Shown: positions 6,718 to 13,764 of the stretch, piece after piece | Position numbering within the stretch: position 1 is the stretch's first letter | Layout of the letters: each line of letters begins with the position of its first letter | Source: an uncultured Planctomycetota bacterium | GTDB taxonomy: Bacteria > Planctomycetota > UBA1135 > GCA-002686595 | Assembly (NCBI GenBank): GCA_903829565.1 | Contig: CAIKQM010000722.1 | Location: 1-14,702, forward strand | Direction of reading: 5' to 3' | DNA: 14,702 nt | The notes under the pieces: model-generated | Database searches by the model: none | Seen by the model: only the letters and a program-made list of their open reading frames with translations | Told to the model about the DNA's origin: nothing | Translations under genes and position numbers: made by a program

Positions 6718-7860
6718 ATGGCAAAGAGACTTCAACGCTCGACCTCGCGACCCACCGCGGCCGCTCCCGCTTCGCCCTCAGCCGGTACAGCGGAGGCACC
6801 GCGCAAGCGTGGTGGACGCGTCTCGGGTACTGCGGTGACCGAGTTCACGATCCAGCTGGCGACGTTGACCGAGGCCGGCATTCCGATCGTGAAAGCCTTG
6901 GCCATTCTCGAAGGCCAGACGCGCCCCGGTCCGTTCAAGGGTGTGTTGCAGGACTTAGTCGAAGACGTGAGCTCGGGTACTCCGCTGTCGGAGGCGATGG
7001 GCAAGCACGAGAAGGTCTTCGATCGCCTGTACAGCTCGATGGTGCGCGCGGGCGAAGCCGGTGGTGTGCTCGACAAGGTGCTCTTGCGGCAGGCCGCCTT
7101 CTTGGAGAACCAAGCCACGATGCGGGCCAAGATCTTGCAGGCCACGATCTATCCCGCCGTGATCGTCTTCGTCGCGGTTGTGGTGGTTGCGGCTGTGATC
7201 GTGGGCATCGTGCCCAAGTTCCAAGAGATCTTCCGCAGCTTCCGCATCGAACTGCCGGCCATGACCCAGTTCTTGTTGGATGTGTCGGACTTCGCCACTT
7301 CGTATTGGTGGCTGGTCTTTGGCTTGCCGGTGGTGCTGTTCTTTGCGCACCTCACTGCCATGAAGCGCAGCCGCGCGTGGCGTTTGCGCATGCACGCGCT
7401 GCTGCTCAAGCTGCCGGTGTTCGGCCAAGTGGTCTCCAAGTCCTTGATCGCCCAGTTCTCGCGCACCTTCGGCACGTTGATTCAGGCCGGCGTGCCGCAC
7501 TTGGATGCGTTGGGCATTGTGCGCGATTCCACGCGCAACGAAGTGCTGGCCGATGGCATCGAAGAGGTGCGCAAGGTCGTGCGCGAAGGCGAGGGGATCG
7601 CCCGTCCCATGGGCGAAACCGGCTTGTTTGATGACCTGGTCGTCAACATGGTCGATGTGGGCGAAGCGACCGGCGAGTTGGACAAGATGCTGCTCAAGGT
7701 CGCGGATGCGTACGAAGTGCAAGTGGACCGCCGCATCACCAGCATGTTCAAGCTGATCGAACCGGCGCTGCTGATCGTCGTCGCCGCCTTCGTGGGCTTC
7801 ATTGTGGTGGCGCTGTTCCTGCCGCTCTTGGAGATCATGAACCAAGTGGGCAGCGTGTGA
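6718..7860 (+). CDS. pilC: PilC/GspF-family inner-membrane platform protein
   Basis: A 380-residue polytopic membrane protein with the two repeated T2SSF domains of the PilC/GspF family. The N-terminal repeat (about 40-165) carries AGIPIVKALAIL and RAGEAGGVLDKVLL; the C-terminal repeat (about 245-373) carries the matching AGVPHLDALGIV and DVGEATGELDKMLL. Predicted membrane segments are at about 146-168, 196-214 and 351-373. The first 35 residues are Ala/Pro/Ser-rich, basic and probably disordered cytoplasmic sequence. The protein forms the inner-membrane platform that the assembly ATPase acts on to extract and add pilins. The ATG at 6718 has no clear Shine-Dalgarno, unlike most neighbours, but it gives the family's usual length. 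GspF of a type II secretion system is the alternative; neighbouring pilT supports PilC. Confidence 0.9.
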   Translation: MAKRLQRSTSRPTAAAPASPSAGTAEAPRKRGGRVSGTAVTEFTIQLATLTEAGIPIVKALAILEGQTRPGPFKGVLQDLVEDVSSGTPLSEAMGKHEKVFDRLYSSMVRAGEAGGVLDKVLLRQAAFLENQATMRAKILQATIYPAVIVFVAVVVVAAVIVGIVPKFQEIFRSFRIELPAMTQFLLDVSDFATSYWWLVFGLPVVLFFAHLTAMKRSRAWRLRMHALLLKLPVFGQVVSKSLIAQFSRTFGTLIQAGVPHLDALGIVRDSTRNEVLADGIEEVRKVVREGEGIARPMGETGLFDDLVVNMVDVGEATGELDKMLLKVADAYEVQVDRRITSMFKLIEPALLIVVAAFVGFIVVALFLPLLEIMNQVGSV

Positions 7861-7863
7861 GGT
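7858..7863 (+). promoter_or_regulatory. Shine-Dalgarno deciding the TTG start of the histidine kinase
   Basis: TGAGGT includes the pilC stop codon and lies 4 nt before TTG 7868. It supports this rare start over GTG codons inside the first membrane segment, which would remove the basic N-terminus. Confidence 0.5.
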
Positions 7864-7867
7864 TGTT

Positions 7868-9454
7868 TTGACAGCCAGTTTCCCGCGGCTATCGCTGCGC
7901 TTGCGCGTCTTCGCGCTGGTGGCAGCCGTCAACGCACTGGTGTTCGGTGCGGGCTTCGTGTTGCTGTCGCGTGACCTTGAAGGACGCATCGGTGCGTACT
8001 ACGCCGAGGCGCTCTTTCAGCGTTTGGCCGGCACCATTGACGATCGCGGCGAAGTCAATGTGGCCTCACTGTTGCGCGCCTCGAACTGGAACTGGTTCGA
8101 AGACGTCGTCGTGGTGCACAAGAACATCGAATCGGATGCCAGCGGTCGTGTCACGGCGCGCGGTGCCTTGCTGAACCCGCTCGGTTCGGATGGCCGGCAT
8201 GCCGGTTGGGACCAGCGCGCCGTGTTGCGTGCGTGTGCCTCTGCGATGGCCGAGCGTCGTGCGATTCCCGCTGTAGGTGGTGTGGCTGTGCCCATCTATG
8301 AGCCCGATGGCGACATCTGGGGCGGATGTTGGTTTGTGCTGGGGGAATTGGAGGTCGCGCAAGGCATCGGCCGCACCATGCTGCCGTGGTTCTTGGGTTC
8401 CACCTTGCTGCTGACCTTCGGCACGTTCTTGCTGTTGCGTCGCTATGTCTTGGTGCCAGTCGAGCGCTTGGCGCGTGGTGCGCACGACATCGCGGATGGT
8501 CATGCAGGCGTGCGCGTCGTCGTGCCTTCGCGCGATGATGAACTAGCCGAGCTCGTGCGTGCCTTCAACGCGATGGCGGAACGAGTGGAAGGACACCGCG
8601 CCGAGCTGGCCCAAGCGGTCGAGGATGCACGCGAGCAGACGCGTCGTGCCGAAGCTGCAGCCATGATGCAGCGGCGGTTGGCTGCCACGGGTGAGCTGGC
8701 CGCAGGCATCGCGCACGAGATCAACAATCCGCTGGGTGGCTTGATCAACGCCGTCGAAGCGCTGGGCACCGGCACGCTTCCGCCCGAACGCCGCACGCGC
8801 TACCTGCAGCTTGTGAGCAGCGGCCTAGAACGCATCCAAAGCACGGTCGGCAAGCTCTTGCGCCTCACGCCACGCAGCGCGCGCACAGCGCCTTTCTCTC
8901 TCGCAGTGCCCTTGTCGGATGCCTTGGCGTTGGTCGCCCATCGTGCCGCGCGGCAGGGCGTCGAGTTGGTGGGCGCGTGGGACTCGGGCTCGTCCACCGA
9001 CCGCGATGAAGTTCACGTGCAGTGGCAACAGCTACCGCAGTTGGAAGGCGAGTCGCACGAAGTCGCGCAGGCCGTGCTCAACCTGCTGGTCAATGCGCTT
9101 GATGCCTTGGAAGACCGTGATCCGGCGCAAGGTCCGGGGCGCGTGGTGCTGGCGGCGCGACTCGAGCAAGCAGCGCTTCCCGGCTCCGTCACCAAGCAAC
9201 CTTCGATCGTGGTGGAGGTGTCTGACAACGGGCCCGGCGTCAGCGCCGACGAGTTGCAGCGCGTGGCCGATCTCTTCTACACCACCAAGGATCCTGGCCG
9301 CGGCACCGGCTTGGGACTCGCGATCGTGCACAATGTGGCCAAGGAACACGGTGGCACAGTGCATTTGTGGTCGGAACCGGGGCAGGGCTTTCGCGTGCAA
9401 GTCGTCCTGCCGTTGCCCAGCGGCCCTCAAGCTTCACCGGAGGCCCACTCATGA
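7868..9454 (+). CDS. Membrane sensor histidine kinase (HAMP-HisKA-HATPase) in the pilus operon
   Basis: A 528-residue two-transmembrane sensor kinase. TM1 is at about 13-33. A periplasmic sensor of about 135 residues matches no domain I recognise and contains two Cys (C123, C154) that could form a disulfide. TM2 (about 170-190) is followed by a HAMP domain (about 190-243) and a coiled coil. HisKA carries ELAAGIAHEINNPLGG with the phosphoacceptor H283; the EINNPL form is typical of NtrB/AtoS/PilS-like kinases. The HATPase domain has an N-box LVNALDAL (N409), G1 DNGPG (D453) and G2 GRGTGLGLAI. It should autophosphorylate and pass phosphate to a response regulator, but none is encoded in the window. 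The start is TTG, 7 nt after pilC, and the stop overlaps the CNNM start as ATGA. The position suggests a PilS-like role, which is inference. Confidence 0.88.
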   Translation: MTASFPRLSLRLRVFALVAAVNALVFGAGFVLLSRDLEGRIGAYYAEALFQRLAGTIDDRGEVNVASLLRASNWNWFEDVVVVHKNIESDASGRVTARGALLNPLGSDGRHAGWDQRAVLRACASAMAERRAIPAVGGVAVPIYEPDGDIWGGCWFVLGELEVAQGIGRTMLPWFLGSTLLLTFGTFLLLRRYVLVPVERLARGAHDIADGHAGVRVVVPSRDDELAELVRAFNAMAERVEGHRAELAQAVEDAREQTRRAEAAAMMQRRLAATGELAAGIAHEINNPLGGLINAVEALGTGTLPPERRTRYLQLVSSGLERIQSTVGKLLRLTPRSARTAPFSLAVPLSDALALVAHRAARQGVELVGAWDSGSSTDRDEVHVQWQQLPQLEGESHEVAQAVLNLLVNALDALEDRDPAQGPGRVVLAARLEQAALPGSVTKQPSIVVEVSDNGPGVSADELQRVADLFYTTKDPGRGTGLGLAIVHNVAKEHGGTVHLWSEPGQGFRVQVVLPLPSGPQASPEAHS

Positions 9455-10689
9455 ACGGATTGGAGTGGATCCTCTTGCCGGTGGTGATGGCGGTGTCTTT
9501 CGCGCTTTCGGGTTCCGAGACGGCCTTCTTCGGCCTCGATGAGGACGAGCGCAATCGCGCTGGCCTGCGTGTGCGCGCTTTGCTGGATCGTCCGCAGGCG
9601 TTGTTGATCGCGCTTCTGTTGGCGAACCTCGTGGTCAACATTTTTTACTTCTCCCTCATTGCTCGTCTTGCGGACGGTGCGGAGGGTTACGAGGCGTTGT
9701 GGTGGGCCGGTGGTGCGCTGGGTGCTTTGGTGGTGTGCTGCGAGATCTTGCCCAAGGCCATCGCGTGGCGTGTGCGCGAGCGCTTTGCGGCCATCGTGGC
9801 CCTGCCGGCTGGTGTGCTGGTGCGCGTCACTGCGCCGGTGCGCTTTGTGATCGAGAAGCTGCTCGATCTGTTGCTCAAAGCGTTTGGTTTGGCGGCCCGC
9901 GAGCAAGAAGGGGTGGACGCTGACGAGCTGGGTGAGGTCCTGGCCCGCAGCCGTGGACGCGACTCCTTGGACGCGCGTGAAGCCGGCATGTTGGCCGAAA
10001 TCGTCGAGCTGGAAGACATCCGCGTCAAAGAGATCTTGGTGCCGCGCGTCGACATGATCTATGTGGACCTCGAGCAGCACGACGAGGAAGCGCGTTGGTT
10101 CCACTACGCGCGCGCCTTGTCGAGGCGCTTGACCTGGGTCCCCGTTGTGGAAGGTGGTCCTGATCGTGTGGTCGGACAAGTACACCTGCGGGATGTGCTG
10201 GCGCGTCCGGATGCTCCGCTCGAAGACCTGATTCTCCCCGTGCACTTTGTGCCCGAGGTCGCTTCCGTGCTGGACCTCTTGCGCACCTTCAAGGAGAGCG
10301 GTGCTGCCGAAGCGATCGTGGTCGACGAGCACGGCGGAACCGCGGGCTTGGTCACCATCGAGAATGTCTTCGAAGAGATCGTCGGTGACTTGCGTGTCGA
10401 GGGCGAACGTCCCAGCACTCCGGTGGAAGAGGTCGCGCCGGGCCACTTCCGTGTGGCTGGCGATCTGCTTGTGCGCGACTGGAACGAGGCCTTCGGTCGC
10501 AGCATTGTGCCCGAAGGCTTCGAGACCATCGGTGGCTTTGCCACGGCGTTGCTGGGCCGCGTGCCCAAGGTAGGCGATGAAGTGCGCAGCGGCGGCCTTG
10601 CTTGCCGTGTCACGCGCATGAGCGGGCGCCGCGTGGTTGAAGTGGAAGTCTGGCCGTCAAGTGAACTTGACAGTGGGGGCCAGGCATGA
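9451..10689 (+). CDS. CNNM/CorC (HlyC/CorC-family) membrane protein, full length
   Basis: A 412-residue protein with complete CNNM/CorC architecture. The CNNM (DUF21) membrane domain (about 1-165) contains LSGSETAFFGL, several membrane helices and the EILPKAIAWR segment. A CBS pair (about 193-315) follows, opening with KEILVPRVDM and closing with GLVTIENVFEEIVGD, and then the CorC_HlyC C-terminal domain (about 330-405). Family members are implicated in Mg2+/Co2+ efflux or homeostasis, with the CBS pair sensing Mg-ATP. The ATG overlaps the kinase stop (ATGA, 9451-9454) and has GGAGG at 9439-9443, 7 nt upstream; a longer in-frame start at 9367 lies inside the kinase gene and adds nothing conserved. 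The stop overlaps the next CNNM gene. Ion specificity cannot be read from the sequence. The older hemolysin-like name is not informative. Confidence 0.88.
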   Translation: MNGLEWILLPVVMAVSFALSGSETAFFGLDEDERNRAGLRVRALLDRPQALLIALLLANLVVNIFYFSLIARLADGAEGYEALWWAGGALGALVVCCEILPKAIAWRVRERFAAIVALPAGVLVRVTAPVRFVIEKLLDLLLKAFGLAAREQEGVDADELGEVLARSRGRDSLDAREAGMLAEIVELEDIRVKEILVPRVDMIYVDLEQHDEEARWFHYARALSRRLTWVPVVEGGPDRVVGQVHLRDVLARPDAPLEDLILPVHFVPEVASVLDLLRTFKESGAAEAIVVDEHGGTAGLVTIENVFEEIVGDLRVEGERPSTPVEEVAPGHFRVAGDLLVRDWNEAFGRSIVPEGFETIGGFATALLGRVPKVGDEVRSGGLACRVTRMSGRRVVEVEVWPSSELDSGGQA

Positions 10690-11660
10690 ACAGTTGGTTC
10701 ATCGTGGGCATGGTGCTGCTGTGCGTGTTGGGCAACGCCATTTTCTCGAGCGCCGAGACCGCCTGGTATCGCGCCAGCCGCGTGCGCTTGGAGATGGAGG
10801 AGCGCCGCGGCTCGCGGGCCGCACGTGCGATGCTGCGCTTGGCACGCTCGGACACCGCCAGCGTGGTGCTGTTCGTGCTGGGCGTGAATGTGTGCGTCGA
10901 GACCTCGATCTTCCTCGTGGAAGCGCACTTTGACGAGTTGCAACTGCCGGGCTATGCCTTGCAACTGGTGATGGCGGTCGTCTTGACGCCGCTGTTCTTC
11001 TTGTTTGGTGACCTGGTCCCCAAAGAGATCGCACGTCGTCGTCCGCATGCCACCTTGCGTGTGGTCGGTTTGGCTGTGGGGCTCTTGCGCATCCCGCTCT
11101 ACCCGCTGGAACTGCTCTTGCGCGGCATCGTGGGGCTCGTGAGTCGTCTGGTCGGCACCGTGCCGCGCAACGAAGTGCGCGTGAAGGGCCGCGAAGCCGT
11201 CTTGTCGTTCATCGCGGAGGGCCGCAAGAGCGGCGCGGTTCCCGCGCATGCCGAAGAGCTGGCGCGCAATGTGCTCGCCTTGCGCACGATCCAACTCTCG
11301 CGCTGCATGGTGCCGTGGAAAGAGGTGGAGTGCCTCGACGCGCGGCAGAGCGACAGCCAGATCTACCTGCAACTGTCGCAGTCCCGCCGCAGTCGCTTGC
11401 TGTGGCGCGATGCCCAAGGCCGCGTCACCGGCTACATCCATCAGCTGGATGCGCTAGGGTCGGGCGACCCGGCCGCCCTGCGCACGCAAGTCCGCAATCT
11501 TCTGGCTCTGGAGCCCAACACCCCTGTGGACAAGGCTCTGGCCCGCCTGCGCGCGGCAGGGGCCCGCATCGCTCTGGTCGGCGACCCTGCCGGCCCCACG
11601 GGCATCGTGACCCTCAAGGACCTGCTGGAAGAGATCTCCGGCCCGCTGGCGAAGTGGTAA
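10686..11660 (+). CDS. CNNM/CBS membrane protein, short form without CorC_HlyC domain
   Basis: A 324-residue paralogue of the preceding protein. The CNNM membrane domain (about 1-165) keeps the family marks FSSAETAWYRAS near the N-terminus and DLVPKEIARRRP before the last membrane segments. A CBS-pair region (about 195-320) ends in GIVTLKDLLEEISG. The protein stops right after the CBS pair, so the CorC_HlyC C-terminal domain of about 80 residues is absent. The ending is clean and in frame, and the CNNM-CBS layout without that domain is known, so this is a natural short form rather than a broken gene. The ATG overlaps the previous stop as ATGA (10686-10689), so the two are probably made together and may form a heterodimer (inference). 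It is the last gene of the pilus operon; no terminator is evident in the 25 nt after it. Confidence 0.83.
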   Translation: MNSWFIVGMVLLCVLGNAIFSSAETAWYRASRVRLEMEERRGSRAARAMLRLARSDTASVVLFVLGVNVCVETSIFLVEAHFDELQLPGYALQLVMAVVLTPLFFLFGDLVPKEIARRRPHATLRVVGLAVGLLRIPLYPLELLLRGIVGLVSRLVGTVPRNEVRVKGREAVLSFIAEGRKSGAVPAHAEELARNVLALRTIQLSRCMVPWKEVECLDARQSDSQIYLQLSQSRRSRLLWRDAQGRVTGYIHQLDALGSGDPAALRTQVRNLLALEPNTPVDKALARLRAAGARIALVGDPAGPTGIVTLKDLLEEISGPLAKW

Positions 11661-11670
11661 GCCCGGCTGG

Positions 11671-11676
11671 TACACT
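11671..11676 (+). promoter_or_regulatory. -10-like element close to the ATG of the 150-aa protein
   Basis: TACACT, preceded by GG, ends 9 nt before ATG 11686. Transcription would start about 11682-11684 and produce a leaderless or nearly leaderless mRNA, consistent with the absence of a Shine-Dalgarno. No -35 match is visible. Read-through from the CNNM genes is the alternative source of expression. Confidence 0.4.
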
Positions 11677-11685
11677 CCCGCGCCC

Positions 11686-12138
11686 ATGACCACGCCCTCT
11701 ACCTCGCAGCCGCGCGGCTGGCGTCTCGACGGCTTCCACTTGCTGCTCGGTGCAGCTTTGGTGGCGGCGGTCCTGACCTCGCTCCCGATCCAAGCGCAAC
11801 AAGATGGCGGCGGCAGCGGCGGCAACCAAGGCACCCAACCTCCGCCCCCGCAAGTGGTGCAAGGTCTGGGCGCGATTGCCAATTCGGATTCCAACGGAAC
11901 GATGATCGCGGTTACGGGCACCGACCTGACGGGTAGCTGTGTGCTGTACCTGATCGACACAGAGACCAAGCAGCTCGCCGTGTACCAAGCGACGGGCGGC
12001 ACCAAGTCCCTGCGCGGTGTCGAGCTCGTGGGCGCGCGCCGCATCGACCTCGACCTTGCTCTTGAGGGCTACAACGACAAGAGCGAATACAGCTACGCCG
12101 AGTTGGAGAAGCAGTTCGCCAAGGGCGGACAACGCTGA
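11686..12138 (+). CDS. Small exported or membrane-anchored protein of unknown function
   Basis: A 150-residue protein I cannot assign to a named family. The N-terminus has a basic segment (R10, R13), a hydrophobic stretch (about 18-35, FHLLLGAALVAAVL) and an Ala-rich exit near QAQQ, so it is either a cleaved signal peptide or an anchor. A Gly/Gln/Pro-rich linker (about 38-60) follows. The compact C-terminal part (about 60-150) has a strand pattern around SCVLYLIDTETKQLAVYQ and then GARRIDLDLALEGYND, finishing in a charged helix. The repeated strand-turn-strand look and the EGYND segment suggest a small conserved domain. My impression that similar proteins occur next to HTH genes in planctomycetes is memory, not a search. 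Transcription could be its own or read-through from the upstream operon. The next gene begins 71 nt later. Confidence 0.75.
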   Translation: MTTPSTSQPRGWRLDGFHLLLGAALVAAVLTSLPIQAQQDGGGSGGNQGTQPPPPQVVQGLGAIANSDSNGTMIAVTGTDLTGSCVLYLIDTETKQLAVYQATGGTKSLRGVELVGARRIDLDLALEGYNDKSEYSYAELEKQFAKGGQR

Positions 12139-12197
12139 CCTAGCTTGGGCTGATTATCCCCCCAACGACTCTCGACGCACAGTCACTCGAAACGCAC

Positions 12198-12203
12198 AAA
12201 GGA
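12198..12203 (+). promoter_or_regulatory. Shine-Dalgarno of the HTH gene
   Basis: AAAGGA lies 6 nt before GTG 12210. It supports the GTG start, which places the conserved HTH domain immediately at the N-terminus. Confidence 0.5.
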
Positions 12204-12209
12204 ACCAGC

Positions 12210-12764
12210 GTGGCCGATAAGGAATTCTACAGCTTCGAGGAAGCCCTCCGTGAACTGAGCCTCCGCGAGGAAGAGCTCAAGCGCCTCGTCTCCGAAGGCG
12301 AGATTCGCGCCTTCCGCGATGCGGGCACCATGAAGCTGCGTCGTGCGGACGTCGACACGTTGCGCAAGGAACTCTCGGGCGGCGATGTGGTCGATCTCGG
12401 CGAAGGCGGCGAGACGGTCGTCTTTGAAGACGACGCGATGACGACGCAAGAGATCGGCATGGCGACCGAGGAGATCGTGGCCGACGTAGCCGAAGTCGAA
12501 GAAGTGGCTGCGCCGGCGAGCCCGCGCTCTGCCACCGCCCGCACCGCGGCGGCCGCCACCATGGTCGACGAAGACGAGGCTCCCGCTGCCCGCGGCGAGC
12601 GCCCGCGCCCGGTCGAGCTGCCCGAGGAGTACGAAGGGGGTGCCATGCGCGCCCTCGTGCTCGTGGCCAGCTTGGTCATGTTGCTGACCCTGCCGCTCGT
12701 CATGGGCGCCACCTCCGGCAAGTTGAACGGCGTGGCCAGCGCACTGGCCGGCCTGTTCAAGTGA
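12210..12764 (+). CDS. Membrane-anchored protein with excisionase-type (MerR-like) helix-turn-helix
   Basis: A 184-residue protein with unusual architecture. Residues 5-53 look like an excisionase/HTH_17-type winged helix (FYSFEEALRELSLREEELK, then EGEIRAFRDAGTMKLRRADVD), which normally binds DNA or a peptide at a hydrophobic groove. Residues 55-145 are acidic, Glu/Asp/Ala-rich and probably disordered. Residues 147-168 (LVLVASLVMLLTLPLVMGA) form a single membrane helix close to the C-terminus. The HTH should therefore face the cytoplasm, tethered to the membrane. I infer a membrane-linked regulator or a protein-protein adaptor rather than a phage excisionase; no integrase or att-like sequence is nearby. 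The GTG start has AAAGGA upstream. The gene is followed by two consecutive hairpins. It is probably co-transcribed with the 150-aa gene, or served by a weak promoter in the 71-nt gap. Confidence 0.8.
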   Translation: MADKEFYSFEEALRELSLREEELKRLVSEGEIRAFRDAGTMKLRRADVDTLRKELSGGDVVDLGEGGETVVFEDDAMTTQEIGMATEEIVADVAEVEEVAAPASPRSATARTAAAATMVDEDEAPAARGERPRPVELPEEYEGGAMRALVLVASLVMLLTLPLVMGATSGKLNGVASALAGLFK

Positions 12765-12773
12765 CCCGTTCAG

Positions 12774-12827
12774 CCGCCTGAGGCTGCCTCAGCGGATGGT
12801 AAGCAAGGCTCCTGCGGGGGCCTTGCT
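12774..12827 (+). terminator. Double hairpin terminator after the HTH gene
   Basis: Two hairpins lie side by side, starting 9 nt after the stop. The first (12774-12795) pairs CTGAGG with CCTCAG around a 3-nt loop and extends by three pairs past a bulged C. The second (12802-12827) has an 11-pair stem, AGCAAGGC with GCCTTGCT plus a wobble and two G-C pairs, around a TGCG tetraloop. Only a short T-containing stretch, GCGTTATA, follows. The pair looks like the end of the transcript. Confidence 0.65.
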
Positions 12828-12985
12828 GCGTTATAGGCCGCAAACAGGCCGTACACGAGCGACGCCACCATGTAGCGCAAAGCCCTATTTTTCTCGCTCC
12901 AAAAAACCACTTGTGGATTCCGGGCGCGCGCTTGCCTAGCTTCCTGCCTGTTCGGACCCCCGTACACGGTACACACATCGACCTC
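12828..12985. other. Intergenic gap upstream of the OmpA lipoprotein gene
   Basis: These 158 bases hold no supported gene. The notable content is a local A/T patch near 12882-12906 with a run of five T followed by a run of six A about 9 nt later, unlike the GC-rich surroundings. It could act as an UP-like or bendable element before the -10-like TACACA at 12970. Confidence 0.4.
12970..12975 (+). promoter_or_regulatory. -10-like element close to the ATG of the OmpA lipoprotein
   Basis: TACACA, preceded by GG, ends 10 nt before ATG 12986. This is almost the same geometry as the TACACT before the 150-aa gene. A second TACAC occurs 7 nt upstream (12963). Transcript start would be around 12981-12983, leaving almost no leader, and no Shine-Dalgarno is present. 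No convincing -35 is visible. Confidence 0.4.
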
Positions 12986-13699
12986 ATGATCGGCAACACC
13001 AAGAAGCACGCAAGCCTGGCCGTTTTCGGCCTTGCTCTGTCCCTGTACACCTCCTCCTGCGTCAGCCAGCAGCAATACGACGACGCCGTCTCGCTGGCCA
13101 AGCACCACCAAACCACTCTGCACGAGCGTGAGCAGTACATCGCGCAGCTCGAGTCAGAGCGCGACCAGCTCAAGCGTCAGCTGGCCATGGACCAAGTCAC
13201 GGCTTTGTCCAACGCGGGCTACGGTGATGACATCGACTCGCGCTTGTCCGAGTTGCAGCAGAAGATCAATGGCCTCGGCCGTCCGCTCAACGACATCGAA
13301 CGCTTCGATGTCGAGGGCGGCTACGTGCTGATGGTGCAAGACAAGATCTTGTTCGACCTCGGCAGCTCGGAGCTGTCGACCGCCGGCAAGGACGCCGTGG
13401 CGAAGGTCGCCGCGGAAATCGAATCGCGTCCGCACGGTCGCGTGTGGGTGCGCGGTCACACCGACTCGACGCCGATGGTCAAGGCTTCCACCAAGGAACG
13501 CTACCCGCACGGCAACCTCGAGTTGTCGGCCGCGCGCGCGATCGAAGTGGCAGCTGCTCTGATCGGCAGCGGCAAAGTGCAGCAAAAGGACGTGGCCGTC
13601 GCCGGCTTCGGCCCGCACGACCCGGTCAAGCCGAACGACAACCCGGATAACAAGCGCATGAACCGTCGCGTCGAAATCTTCGTCGCGGACGCTAAGTGA
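12986..13699 (+). CDS. OmpA/MotB-domain peptidoglycan-binding lipoprotein
   Basis: A 237-residue protein. The signal peptide (basic residues K6, K7, then a hydrophobic core) ends with TSSC at Cys25, a slightly atypical lipobox. Residues 26-95 are Gln/Glu/Leu-rich and probably coiled-coil. Residues 108-235 are an OmpA C-terminal domain with KILFDLGSSEL, the ligand-loop motif GHTDSTP (D160), NLELSAARA (R184) and the closing NKRMNRRVEIF. D160 and R184 match the Asp/Arg pair that holds diaminopimelate in OmpA homologues. It should tether the membrane to peptidoglycan in the periplasm; Pal-like or MotB-like roles are the alternatives. ATG 12986 was preferred to an in-frame GTG at 12911, because the longer N-terminus would bury the signal peptide and overlap the promoter region. 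Confidence 0.88.
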   Translation: MIGNTKKHASLAVFGLALSLYTSSCVSQQQYDDAVSLAKHHQTTLHEREQYIAQLESERDQLKRQLAMDQVTALSNAGYGDDIDSRLSELQQKINGLGRPLNDIERFDVEGGYVLMVQDKILFDLGSSELSTAGKDAVAKVAAEIESRPHGRVWVRGHTDSTPMVKASTKERYPHGNLELSAARAIEVAAALIGSGKVQQKDVAVAGFGPHDPVKPNDNPDNKRMNRRVEIFVADAK

Positions 13700-13751
13700 C
13701 GCTGCGTTAAGCAAACGTGACAGCTGCGGTGACACGCGCGCCTTTGTCTGC

Positions 13752-13756
13752 GAAGG
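13752..13756 (+). promoter_or_regulatory. Shine-Dalgarno supporting GTG 13765
   Basis: GAAGG lies 8 nt before GTG 13765. Other in-frame GTG candidates (13717, 13729, 13816, 13831) lack a comparable site, so this decides the start chosen for the FGE-fold lipoprotein, tentatively. Confidence 0.4.
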
Positions 13757-13764
13757 CCTTGGCT

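Noticed and set aside
9367..9450. Upstream GTG start for the first CNNM gene
   Set aside because: It lies inside the kinase gene; ATG 9451 has GGAGG 7 nt upstream and begins directly with the membrane domain.
9427..11441. Two long minus-strand open frames (9427-10446 and 10104-11441)
   Set aside because: Both are antisense to the CNNM genes, overlap each other, and give compositionally odd translations.
12210..12764. Excisionase-like gene considered as a sign of an integrated element
   Set aside because: No integrase, tRNA gene, attachment repeats or composition shift nearby, and the membrane helix is unlike phage excisionases.
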